A DNA stretch of 64,000 nucleotides from Dactylellina haptotyla (taxonomy: Eukaryota > Ascomycota > Orbiliomycetes > Orbiliales > Orbiliaceae). The position numbers and the translations under genes were made by a program. How positions within the stretch are numbered: the stretch's first letter is position 1; each line of letters opens with the position of its first letter. Positions 45,753-57,379 of the stretch are shown piece after piece. The DNA is taken from positions 2,356,001-2,420,000 of the forward strand of contig CM062386.1 in assembly GCA_031310005.1 (NCBI GenBank), given 5' to 3'. The notes below the pieces were generated by a model. That model was not told where the DNA came from. It was given only the letters and a program-made list of their open reading frames with translations, and searched no databases.

Positions 45753-48671
45753 CTTCGGCAAATGCTCTTGCTACAGACGCTTGGGAAAGGTAGTGCTGGG
45801 AACAATCACTCAATCGTTCAGGATTTGTCTAATTTTATTGGGAATGCTACTTCTATTACACTTGGTGGAGTTTCTTTGGGCTTGTAAATGCGTATTACGC
45901 CCCTTTCTATTCTCCCCTTTTCAGTTTGGCTGCTAAAAGGGATCAATGTCTTCTTTTCTCTTGTTTATTTTCTTTGGATATCCTTTCTTTTTTGAAACCA
46001 GTGCTTCCACTTTTCGATTGGGTATTTTTATTTCCTTCTTTTCTCCCTAATGGAGTGTTAATTTAATTTTTTAAGTCATGATTTACGATTCACTTTGCTA
46101 TCTGCTCTATGTTTAGTTGCCTGTACGCACGCTCGCGATGTTTTGCTCTGGAAGTATGTCTACAGGACTCTTCATTCTTCTTTTATTTTCTCTCTAGGTT
46201 ATTATTCGCTACCTACAGGAAACAGATGCGAGAAAACATTTAAAAACCAAATCGATCACAATTGCAGACTTTTCTTTCTTTTTTAGAAATCTAAAACCCT
46301 TTGCTTCCTCCTCGCAAAATGTGAAGATCAGACCAAGTGGTGTGCCCAAGACAGTGAAGAGCACAGTCCCACTCTGAAGAACGTTTCTTGCAAAGTAGGA
46401 TTGCGACAGGTCAACATATTTGTTCGCTGCTTTCCTCTAGCCGCTGGTGTGGGTGGTTAAGATCCTTCACTCAATCAACTACCCAGACCTACTGCAAGCA
46501 TGCAACCTTTCCAATCTGCATACAGCAAACTAAAAGCCATGGGTATCCTCGGTCCAGGTTTTCCCTCATGCTGACCATTTCCCTTTGGTGATCACCTTGC
46601 TAGTCTTGAACCTAAACAGACAGTGTATCTTTTTTTGCCTTGGATAGAAAGCTGTTCTCAGCTTTGACCTGAGACATGCAGACAAGACAAAACTTGACGT
46701 ATTTCTTAGCCCATAGTATAAGGCATTTATAGAAATCACAAGCATCGGTACACACATGATTATGCCGTATTTTGAGCAAATAATGAGATGTAAGCCCAAG
46801 CTAGTTATTGCTATCAAGCGAGCATCTTTTAGCGTCAGCCTGGAGCCAATGAAGTAATCGTTATTTCTTCGACCTCCAGCTGGTCAGGCGCAAGATGATG
46901 GGCAAAAACAAGATATATATATTTCAAGTAGACAAAGCTTGCGTCGCATTCGCATATTTCCAGGCAATTTTGAAAGGAAAGCAATAGTTATGCTAATTCT
47001 CCAATAACTCAGACCTCTTTTTGATATCCTAGAGCAAAAGGTGCTTTCATAATAGATGCAAGTTGGACCTCTAGTCTGACCGTCCACAGCAACGACTCCT
47101 CAAAAATAAAATGAGGGAATTCGAACATTAACTCTGCAGTCCGCTGTAGCGTTTCGGCGCGGAAGAAATCGATACTGCCAATGGGAAGGAAGGGCATACC
47201 TTTTGTATCTACTATGGAACAAAAATTGGACAGCCAAACATCTCGCCCCATCTTTTGTAGTCACACTTGCATTGCATGGAGCCTCACACCGTGCATACAA
47301 AAGATCCCTGCACGAAACCCCGTGCTTAACAACTTGTTGGCTGGGATGAAGCCCCGTTTTGTCCTCATGCATTCGATGGCTCAAACCTTTCTGGCCGACA
47401 AGGCCGACGAATGGCCATTTTTTCATTTTCATTTTATGTTTCGTTCCTCTACTAATTTATTTATTATTACTATTATTAAACAACACCCGGAGGAGGCCAT
47501 TGGGATATGAGAATCGTATATGAAATAATTCGGCGGATTTTCCCTCAGTGTTATGGTATATTCAACATATCACACTGTGGGTCATGTAAGTACTACTGTG
47601 CTGGAAGGTTGGCTCCGAGACAAATTTCTGAGCTACCTGTACCTAGATATTTTTTGTATGAAGGAACTACAAAGCGGTGACCAGAGGGTCCAAAGCTTGT
47701 ATATTTTAATTTGACAGCCAAAAATCTCTCAGCTCGCCTCGTGTATGAGAATGAAAAAGGCAGTCTGGAGCAAGGGACGAATCGCTTTGGGCAATTTGAG
47801 CCGATGAGCACTAGTTCAGCAATTGGTGACTGAAAAGGAAAGAATGAAGTGAATAGAGAGAAGCACGACCCAGAACATTGGTTGAATGCAAAAGTAGATA
47901 AAAGGTTGACGGACTGAAGGCAAATTATAGTTAACTATATGATACATTGTGAGAAAAAGGAATATTAAAATAAAAGGTACGGGCAAAGGAGAAAGGTAGC
48001 AAAGCCACTATAACAAATTTAAAACAAACGAAAAGCCATGCATATATCACGTATCGTCGTTGGTCTGCATCATTTGATTAATTGTAGATATATTCAAAGA
48101 GGGTAGAATGAGGAGTTGTTCGGGCATATGAACCACAAAGAAGAGAAAAAATGACATAGGTGAACGATAGGCCGATTTTCGGAAGAAATTAGAGCAAAGG
48201 CAGAGATGAGTTGAAAGTATAGATTGAGAATAAAATAAGGAGGGATATAACAAAACCCTTAGTAAACCGAATTTGTCGTTTTTGGTGCCTCGCCCAAAAT
48301 TTGAAATTTTCTATCATGGTGTATAGCGCCAGATATCCGTGTATGAAACCTACCGGAAGTAGCCAGAAAGACATCTATATGAAAGAAAGTAAAGTGTTTG
48401 CCATAAGAATGAGAACGAAAGGGCCAGATTAAGGGGTATCCCGAGGAAAAAAGAAGAGAAAAAGATGTCGCTTTTTTGGTTTTTATTTTAATCGTGAAGA
48501 ATCTAGGCAGTTCTGATCGGCTTGATCGAATCAGATTAATAGAGTCCAAGGTATTGGTGTGGGTAAATGGTGCTACTGGTTTATGCTTCTCCTAAATGGT
48601 CTAGGAGGGGTAGTGGTTCGAGCCTAGATATCGTTGGATACCCCCTCCGTTTTCCCGGGTGATAGGCATAA
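45753..48671. other. Convergent interval between the bZIP gene and RCD1, about 2.9 kb
   Basis: The flanking genes end towards each other, so both 3' UTRs lie here. The bZIP side is strongly T-rich to about 46200. No frame longer than about 110 codons and no family resemblance. A CTAGG...CCTAG hairpin-like pair flanks a GTTCGAGCC near 48600-48625. It lacks a box A and is not a tRNA. Confidence 0.5.
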
Positions 48672-49977
48672 CTACTGTTCGACGACGCAATCCGAGAGAT
48701 TAATGAGAAGCTGGGCCAAGCACCTCTTTGTGGCCTGGTCATCACGCAAAACCTGAGAAAAGGTAGCATCACGCAGGGGTTCTGGGAGGCATTGTCTCAA
48801 TGCCTCACGTGCTCTTGGATTATCACTAAGCCTGTAGGTGGAGGTTCGTTAGTAGAGTGGAAAGGAAGCACCGAGTGGTAGGAAACGGGTAGGGTGTAAA
48901 ATTACCTCAAAAAGCACCTAACAACGTGCTTGAGCAGTCTCACGGTCTGTTGTTCCACTAGCTGGTTTACCATATTCGAGAGAACGGTTCCAACCGCATA
49001 AAAACGTTCGTACGTCTGACATATATACTGAAGACCAGTATCATCGAGAAGAATTTTTTGAACAATAAAGATAGCAACAGTCTTCGAGAGCTCAGAGCCG
49101 GTTTCCATAATTCGAAGGCATAAGGGAATGATTTCGGTAGAGAGGAGGAAATTGATGACATCAGAACTGTCGTTTTTGACAAGCGCACCGATAACCCCAA
49201 GAGAGGTGAGTCGGAGATACTCGAAAGGTCGAGACTTTGAGGTTGTGTTAAGGAATGGATATAGGAAGAGGGGGATGTGGGCTAAATGGAATTAGTAATT
49301 AATCCATAGCGGAAAGATCTTTCGGAAAGGACATACCGTTGAGGAATAGATTGCGGGTGTCATTGTGCGACGCGACGCACTGGAGGAGGGCGAGGGCGTT
49401 GCAGACCCGATTGGAAGCCGCAGCGGTAAGGGAAGAGGGGTTGAGAAGTGGGTAGACGGAAATGATTTCCTGAACCAAGACCGCCATAACTCCTAAAGAA
49501 AATGCAAAAAAACCACGTTAATATCTCAAAATCTCTCGCATCACAATCATGCGGACGGGAGCTGATCTACCGAAAGAGTGCCACAGCAGGAGGGCAAGGT
49601 CATCGACCTGCTCTCGCTTTTTCGACAGTTCCAAGAGGGCTTGCTCTCTCGAGCCCCCGGCGACTAATTCCATGATCCAACCGTATACCTTCTGCTCTTC
49701 CTCTGACGCCCTCATCTGCCCAGGACCCTGGCTCATCATGCTTGTGGGAGCACCACCATTGGTGGCAGTTTGCTGCTGCTGCTGCTGGGTATGCTGCTGG
49801 GTATGCTGGTGTTGCTGCTGGTGTTGCTGTTGCTGCTGATGTTGCTGCTGCTGCTGGTGTTGCTGTTGTTGGGCCTGGACCGAGTTCAGAATATTTCGAG
49901 CGTTTACATTATAAAGGTTCTGCTGGGTCTGCTGGGAGTTTAGCTGAAGTTGCTGGGCCTGTTGATGTTGAAGGTGG

Positions 49978-50009
<32 letters not shown>

Positions 50010-50081
50010 GCTCTGTAGCCAGCCTTGATCGTGTGAGAATGCCTGGTGGGCATTCGTGAAAGGTAGGCCGCTCTGTAGCAT
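48672..50081 (-). CDS. CAF40: CCR4-NOT subunit RCD1/CAF40 (CNOT9 type)
   Basis: Four exons, 50081-49571, 49492-49337, 49281-48906 and 48831-48672, join in frame to 400 residues. Residues about 21-106 are almost wholly glutamine and histidine. The armadillo-type core then opens with [18 protein letters not shown] and continues [61 protein letters not shown] and [16 protein letters not shown], matching CNOT9. The protein is a subunit of the CCR4-NOT deadenylase complex, where its concave surface binds NOT1 and RNA or tryptophan-containing peptides. The yeast homologue is Caf40, the fission yeast one Rcd1. The stop follows the normal conserved C-terminus within about 15 residues. It is tandem with KIN1, same strand. 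Confidence 0.95.
49772..50014 (-). repeat. CAG/CAA-type repeat encoding polyglutamine in RCD1
   Basis: Interrupted CAG, CAA, CAC triplets in two blocks (about 49772-49872 and 49918-50014) encode the Gln/His N-terminus of RCD1. The interruptions by His and Ala codons are visible. Length variation between strains is likely, by analogy with similar repeats. Confidence 0.8.
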
Positions 50082-51696
50082 CTTCGAGGATATTGTTAGA
50101 TAACTAGGGAATAGGTAGATGGCGATGGTGAACGGTCAAAAAGGGTGGGTGTGGGGTCAGGCGGTCGAGCTGATCGGAGACGAGAGTGCCGGGGTGGATG
50201 CGGAAGTAAGGCCGAGGTATGTATATTGTTCGGTTTTTTTCAGGGGAGAACAGCCTGTTGGACCTTGTGGGGTTGCAAATCAAGGCGCGAGGGGGGTGAG
50301 GGAGGGAAGGTGCTTGTAGCGGAACGAAGATAGAGGTTGCAGACAGGGGGGTTGGCTGGATGATGAAGATGATGAAGATGATGAAGATGATGTCTGGATC
50401 GGGGTATTGCGGTCGTGGTGGTTGTTGTGATGGTTGTTTTGTGGTGGTGGTGGCAGCAGCGGCTGATTGATTGCTCAGCTCGGCCGGAGGAGACGGTCCT
50501 TCGAAACTCGGACGCGGGACTCGATACCCGCGATATATTTCGATGGATATATACACGCACAACCTCCAATCTGTGTGCTGTGGATAGAATCCTCGCTGCG
50601 GAGGGATTTGGCTCGCAAGATAGCCAGAAGACAGTATCGTTCTCGGGCAGTTAGTCTGGCGCTGTCGCCATATCTAAAAGCCGTTTCGGCAATGTGGTTT
50701 CCATCGATCGTAAGCGAGTGAGGAATAACCAGCAACGACCGCGCGACAGGATCTAGACCGTTGTATATTTATTCTTCTTCACCACACTGTCAGCGTCCCT
50801 TGCTAGTACTCACACTACCCGGCAATGATATTATATTCAAGCGAGTACATTCCTAAACACGGGAGTGTATCGTTTTTCATCAACCAAAATAAAGTTAAAA
50901 AATATAGAAAACATAATAAAAAGATATACACACGAGGACAAAGATATATATTTAAAAAAACAGGAAATTACTTTCTACAGGTTAACAAGCACGTCTCGGC
51001 CCAAGTATGGGCTTCTAGCCTACCTCACTCCTGCTGATTAGGCGTATGGTGCTTCGCAAATCAATTGAAATACGAGGTTTGATCTACAAATTCCTCGTCA
51101 AATAATATTTATCGTTGTAGTGGAAATATAAAGCGGCAACAGGAGAACATATTCGAAAACCAACCAACTAGTCGCTCAAAACAAGTCTATTGTGCTCACA
51201 TCAACATCGCGCCATTCATGCTATCGCCCCCTCAATCATCATTTTCTCGGAGATCGACCCAAAAAATTACATTAAGAGAAGAAAGAAAAGAACAAAAAAA
51301 AAAAGAACAAAAGGAACCAAGTTATCGAATTAAAAGTAAGAGGGGATCAATGAAAAAGACGATGGAAATGGGGAAAAGTTTGCTCATTCCCATTTGATCC
51401 ATGTCATCTTGCAACGAACTAAAAAACCGTGAGGGATAAGTGGCTAATGACGGGAAAAGACGCGAGGAAGTTCGTAAATATTTCGTTAGGAAAGAAGTTC
51501 AGAAACATATAAATTATTTGTCTTGTATCAACTGAAGAGTTTAATTGGAGTAGTTTGTATAGAGCGCGGTTGCTGAGAGGGGCAAATAAGAAAGCATTGG
51601 AAAATGACATCAAGGTTCATTTGATGAAGTCTAGAAGAGTGACCCTATAATGTCATGGTCGCCGATAATCAGTTCGGTATCCTGTTAAAAGCCATT
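50082..51696. other. RCD1 upstream region and KIN1 3' region
   Basis: About 1.6 kb between two minus-strand genes. It holds an imperfect GATGATGAA repeat at 50359-50392, GGT-type repeats near 50413-50452 and AT-rich sequence from 50760 to 51600 (likely the KIN1 3' UTR). Plus-strand frames near 50145-50720 are repeat-driven. No gene seen. Confidence 0.5.
50359..50392. repeat. GATGATGAA imperfect repeat
   Basis: About four units of GATGAA/GATGAT alternate in the RCD1 upstream region. Confidence 0.75.
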
Positions 51697-54600
51697 CTAT
51701 AGCCTCAGCTCCGATATGATTTTTGTGATCATATTTTTGTAGGACCACGAGTTGCCTAATGACAAAAGTCAGTACTAGAGCCAAACACCAGGTAACATAA
51801 GAGATAAAGGGGGTCATACCAGCTATCTTCTTCTGCTGAATGCCATAAAGATTCATTAGGGGTACTTTAACGATATAAATTTCGAATTGCAAGATCATGC
51901 TTCCACCTAGCTCCGACTGAATCTGACTGGAGGGATCATTCATGCTTTCCCCGGACAGATCGTTGTTGTTCTCAGATTTATTCCGTCGCTTCATCGGGGA
52001 GTTCATGGAACCAGTACCACCAAAAGACAACTTTCTACGATGCGAAGACTGCGTTGCGGCCATCTCCGGGGACTGAGGAACGTTGTCCTGGACGGTAGCA
52101 AGATCTATACTTGGCTTATGGGTGCAAGAGAAACCACCTTTGATTTCGCGGTAGTCAACACCCATTTCTCTGAGAACTCTCATAAGGTCGGCTCGGATGG
52201 CGGCCGGCGGTTTGCTAGTTGTGGTGGAAACGCTGAGAAGGCCTTTAAGAAAGATTGGTTTGACATGGTCGATTGAAGGAGTAGCACCAACAGCTTCTGT
52301 GCTACCAGCAGATGCCATATCAGCATCCGTTTCTTCGGGTACATCGACTGGAACCGTGGATGGTTCTTCGCGTCGTATACGTCTGAATGAGTAAGACTCT
52401 CTTCTAGAGTGTCCGATAGAATTCGCCCTTGACGCTGTCGCTTTGCCTGCGGAGCCCGGGCGGGCGCTCAACGAGAGTGGGCGCTCAAACCCCTTCGAGG
52501 TAAGATGAGGAGTCTGCGACTCACCCGTTTTGGGTGGTGCGAGGCCGCCGTTCTTCCTCCGATGGTCTGCTTCAGAAACGCTAGTGGATCTACCAAGCTT
52601 GGCTCCTTTCTTTGATGAAGTAGAACTAGCTGAATCAAATTGTGCTGCCTCGGGGCTCAAAAACTGCTGGTGATTCGGCTGCGAGCCACCCATTTCGGGA
52701 TCCCGGTTTCTTCTTACCGATAAGCTTTTTCTTGGAACTGCGATATCAGAAGCTGCGGGACTAGCACCGGAGCCTTGAACAGTTACCACGGGAGTGGTGG
52801 CTTTGATGTCGGGCTTGTGTGAGTGACGACGCGTGCTAAATCTACGCAACAGGCTGGCCGCGGTACTCTCCTTCTTACTGGAGTCGGGGGCTGCTGTCGT
52901 TTGTGTAGAGGATGCGACTTGGCTGGCGACGCTCATTTTATTCACACCATCAACAAGCTCATCATCGCCATGAGTTCTCGCCCTCGGACGAGTTCTTGAA
53001 GGTGACGATGGCTCCCCTTTTGCTTCGTAACCGGTGTCGCTTGTATGTGCCATCTCGGGGACTGGAATAATAGGGATTTGAGGGGCTTTCTCGGAAGTTT
53101 CGTGGGCGGAAGGGTTGCTATTAGTTAGTGCTTGTGCAGCAGTCGCCTCGGCGGTGCTTAGTTCGAATGTTCTCTCTCTCTCTTGCTTCTCCCGCACGAG
53201 ATAGTAAACGGAGAGTAGTGGATGGAATGCGCTCAACGGATCTGTATAGGGATGCGAGAGAGCTTCTGCGCTTGGAGCTGAGAGGGCGTCTCGTGAACTC
53301 GTTGAGGATCGGCGTTTGTAAAAGTCGAATTGGAAGCCTTTCTTCTTTTCGTGGACGCTTGGTGTAACCGAATTTTCTTTCATGGCCAACCGGGCAGCTT
53401 GCTGGTATTCGTCAGATTCAATAACCCGAGTCATCAGGTTCTGTATGTTTTCTGGGCTTCCGAATTCAAATCCTGTCATTGCCATGATAACGTTGGGATC
53501 CAAAGGGAGAGACAGAGGTTCCCGGTACGGTAGATAGTTCTTGGGGGGTCCATCGAAACCTTTGTTCATCCAGGGATGGTGCATGATTTCCATAAGCGTG
53601 GCACGCTGCCTGGGGTCTGTTACCAACATTCTTGAGAGTAGGCTCTTGCAGTCTGAATTTATTCAAGGTACTCGTCAGATAATATTACCAAGTAATTTGG
53701 ATGTCTGTGATAATCTAACCTTGAGAAAGCCAGGCGGGGTAATCGACTAAGCCGCGCTTGATTTTAGCGTGCAATGCAGGCATGCTCTGGTCGTCGAACG
53801 GTACCTTGCCGCAGACGAGCACGTATAATACGATTCCAAAACTCCAGACGTCGACCTCCGGTCCCAAGTAGGGTTTCGCTTGCAGTAATTCAGGGGCGGC
53901 GAAATACAAGGAACCGCAGAAGGTACCGAGTAATGATCGAGGCGAGTAGAGATTTGACAGGCCAAAGTCGATAATTTTAATATCGCCCGTTTTCGAGATG
54001 AGGATATTTTCGATCTTAAGGTCCCGATGCACAATGCTATTCCGATGACAATAGTCAAGGGCGCTAGCTATTTGTCGCCCAAATTTGCGGGCTTGCTTCT
54101 CCTTTAATCTTCCGTGAGATATAATGTAATCGAGCATCTGGCCGCCGTTGACATATTCGAGCATCATGTACCAATGATTGTTCGTCCTGACAACGTCACG
54201 CATTCCGCAGATGTAAGGATGAGTTAGGAGTGTCATTATTGCAGCTTCCCGCGCTGTCCGTATTTCTTTGGACTCGTCCCGGGGCGCTCTACTCGAGTGA
54301 TCCTTCTCTGTTCCTCCTCGAGGCACTATTTTTACAGCGCACTGTGTATTCGAGCAATCAGGGTCAACGGTGGTCTCGCTCCTATACGGCAGTCTGTGGG
54401 GTTAGTTTTAGGACTTACCTGCTCGGACCCGTCGCTTTTCCTCGCGATTTTTACTTTGCCCATACTGCCAGCCCCGATGGTTTTGCCCAGGACCCATGTT
54501 CCCGTCACGCCCTGGAGTGTCGTCTTCCGTGGTTTCTGAGCTGCTCTCCCGGGCTCGTCAACCGACCCTGGGGTTCCTGCAACAGAGCTGGGGGCGTCAG

Positions 54601-54910
54601 ACATGTTCGAAGGTTGTCTGTTGTGGTCTGGTCGTCTATCGTAGGATGCGGGTGGCGGTTGCATTCGGGCGTGCTGGTCTGGCTCCCTACGAGTAGAATG
54701 TTGATGATAGCTGTCGGGCCGGCCGCTTGTTGTCTGCGTTCTGCTAAGGGAAGACTGGCGGACGTGTGGTGTACGCGTGGACTGCGATCTATGGACTGTT
54801 CCCGGCGAGGCTGGAGTTTGTGGCTGGGAGGACATAGTCGACTGGTAATAGTGGGACTGGGGGTGGTGATGGTGGTGGGAGGATTGCTGCTGCTGCTGCA
54901 CAGCGGACAT
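51697..54910 (-). CDS. KIN1: KIN1/KIN2-type (MARK/PAR-1 family) polarity kinase with KA1 domain
   Basis: Four exons, 54910-54419, 54341-53720, 53652-51820 and 51755-51697, join in frame to 1001 residues. A Gln/His/Ser-rich N-terminus precedes the kinase domain (about 138-400). Visible are [13 protein letters not shown] (K168), [10 protein letters not shown] (D271), DFGLS (289-291), [11 protein letters not shown] and the subdomain XI arginine. The long middle is Ser/Thr-rich and low complexity. The end is a KA1 domain, [21 protein letters not shown] spliced to [19 protein letters not shown], which binds acidic phospholipids and autoinhibits. Without the last splice the frame runs on into a hydrophobic, non-homologous tail. 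Yeast Kin1/Kin2 act in polarised secretion and at bud sites. The frame upstream has no ATG before 54910. Confidence 0.95.
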
Positions 54911-57379
54911 GTCTGAAGTTGTTGGCCGTGGTGGGAAGCAGCAAGCTGCGTTGCGTGTGTTGCGGGAGGCCAAGGACGGGGCAGATGACTTGCTCCTCTT
55001 GCAGGCTCACCCGAGTTAATTACTGTGCGTCTTTGTCGACTCAGGTTCTCGTCGGGACGCTGCGGCGACAGAGAATTGGGGAGAGGCGCGGGGTTGCTAA
55101 CTATAGCTGCGACCAATGTCCGTCGGCCGGGTCCAGATGATCGGAGGGCGAATCGAGAACTGGAGAGAAGAGAGCTCTTGCTCTCGGAATGGGGGTGATA
55201 ACGAGCCACAGGCAGCCTCTCCGAAAAGGAAATAGGGGGTCGACAAAACTAGTAACCGAAGAAAGTCTGTCTAAGGCGATGAGAATGTGCGATTAGAGAT
55301 TGTATGTCAGATTTCGATTTCAGCGCGTGGAGCAAAGGGGGTGGGGAAGAGGGAATAAAGGTACGGCTGGGTTGAAGGGCAGCGGCGGCTGTATAAACAG
55401 CAGGCCACGATGTTCAACAACGACAGGTTGCTGCCCGAAAGCGAGGACGTTTCGGGGGAACCAGCTGAGAAAGGAAGAAAGTAGAAGAAAAAAAAAAGAG
55501 GGAAGAGGGACCCGAAGCAAGGAGGTCAAACGCAAGCAAGCTGGCGGGCTGGATCTCTCAGGACGGCGGACCAGTCAAGCTAGTGTGGCATGGCTTCGCC
55601 CCGGAAACACCAAGCTAAACCTGTCGCTAATTCAAATCTGACGCCCAAAGACGGCGACGGCCCTTCGTTTCTAAGCTCACTGCGACGGAGACAACTTGTG
55701 AATAGGGGAAAATCGGAAAGAAAAGGGAAAGAAAAGGGAAGGGCTAAGGGGTAATTGGTTTGAAGGACGATAGAAAGCCAGAAGCCTACAGGCAGAGACG
55801 GAGCGAGAGTGAGAGTGAGAGGATGCACCGGGCAGAACCGCTGTTGATCGATTGATCGAGGGAGTTTCGACTAGGACCAGTGCAGGAGGCCAGAACAGGC
55901 CAAGACAGCTGAATTGGGGATGCCCATCTATGTTTTCTACCTTTTGCGCCGGATATTGATGCGTGGTGACTATGCCCAAATGCTCCGCTCCCAAATGGCC
56001 TGGTGCCCTCTGCAACCTGTCAAGATGGCGAGTAAATTGCGCTCGAATGGGCTGCAGATGCTGAGGTAAAATGGCGGCTACGAATGGGGTAACGAGTTTG
56101 CTCGGAGCAGGAACGGCTAGGTTGACTGGGTGCGCCGTGAGACCCGACTTCGCCGTTTAGGGCAACGAGCAAGTGATAGTGATAGTGATAAGTAATGTGA
56201 TATTGGGAACAATAGTATTCTAGACAGTGGCGTGGGCGACAACGAGAATAGCAAAACCAAAGGATGCCCGCGTGTGGAAAAAAACGGGCAATACAGTAAC
56301 GAATAACGACATATATAACCCCCTCCAAGTCGAACACTTACTTATGGGTGCTCGGATTCCTTTGGTGGGCGTGTGAAGAGATTCGGGGGGGGAAGGCGGC
56401 CCACCTTTCTTTCTTTCTTTTTCTTTTATTTACGCTCTCCAAAAGAAAGCGCTTGGGAGGCCGTTGTTGTTCGTCGTGCGAAAAAGACTTTATGGGTGTT
56501 TGTTGTCCCAAGATGTCAGCCTGCCTATCGGCAAGAATGATGTCAAGGTGAAGTGATGGATGAAGAGATCCTGTGTCCCAGGACTTGGTTCCGTTGCAGG
56601 TCCTCCCTTATTTTGCCTCGCTGGTTGACAGTGTAGGGATTACCGTGGTTGGGAACCAACGCCGGAACTGGGAACGCAGTGCGACAGGGCCGACTTGAAT
56701 TGACGTCCCACGAAAAATAGCAATGTCGGAGCGAGCGAGGGCGGCAGCACGGTGATGGAGGAGGACGAGGAGGACGAGGAGGAAGAGGAGAGTAGATATA
56801 TACTCTGAGGAACAAAGCAGGGAGAAGGACGGGCGTTTACGAACCAGCAACGGGCTCGACTCCACACAGGAAAAGCGACTGGGCATCGAATTGGGTATCC
56901 TGGTTGGTGGATGTCGAGAACACGCCGGCCATTGGAGCCAAGGCCAGGCGTGGGGCTGGTGGGCTCCGCAGGCAATCCTGCAGGCAATATTGGGCTCCGG
57001 GCTTCCAATTTCCATTACTTGGTCTGTTCTGCGAGCATACATACATACGTACTGGCAAACTCGGTATAGAGAGAGATATATGGATGTAAGGTGATGACGG
57101 GGGGGGTAGGTCAGGAAACATACGCTTAACAAGGATATGTCGTGTGTAGGTGTGTGTCAGTGTTTGTGTATATAAGTAGTTATGTGCTTGTGTGTGTGCG
57201 GCCGTGTTGGCGGCGGCAGAGGTGTTGAGAGGCAGCAACGCAGCGCAGCGGCCGTGCTTGGCCTCCTTCGGCCATCGCTAAACAGCCCGGCTGGGATTCC
57301 GTCAACCCAACCAACCAACAAGCAACTGTCCGCCGGCCGTCTGTCCGTCGCGTAACCTCTGCAACCACAGAAACGAAAC
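54911..57379. other. Divergent interval between KIN1 and the DDT/PHD gene
   Basis: The two genes face away from each other over 2.5 kb. A GCT-type run near 54888-54900 lies at the KIN1 start. Frames of up to 234 codons on the minus strand (about 54505-55209) overlap the KIN1 N-terminal exon. Others near 56600-57400 are simple-sequence driven. TA-rich words near 57160 and GT-rich runs near 57130-57200 may mark the right promoter. A longer KIN1 leader exon cannot be excluded. Confidence 0.45.

Noticed and set aside
48580-48630. GTTCGAGCC box-B match in the RCD1 3' region
   Set aside because: No box A upstream at a tRNA-like distance and no acceptor stem pairing.
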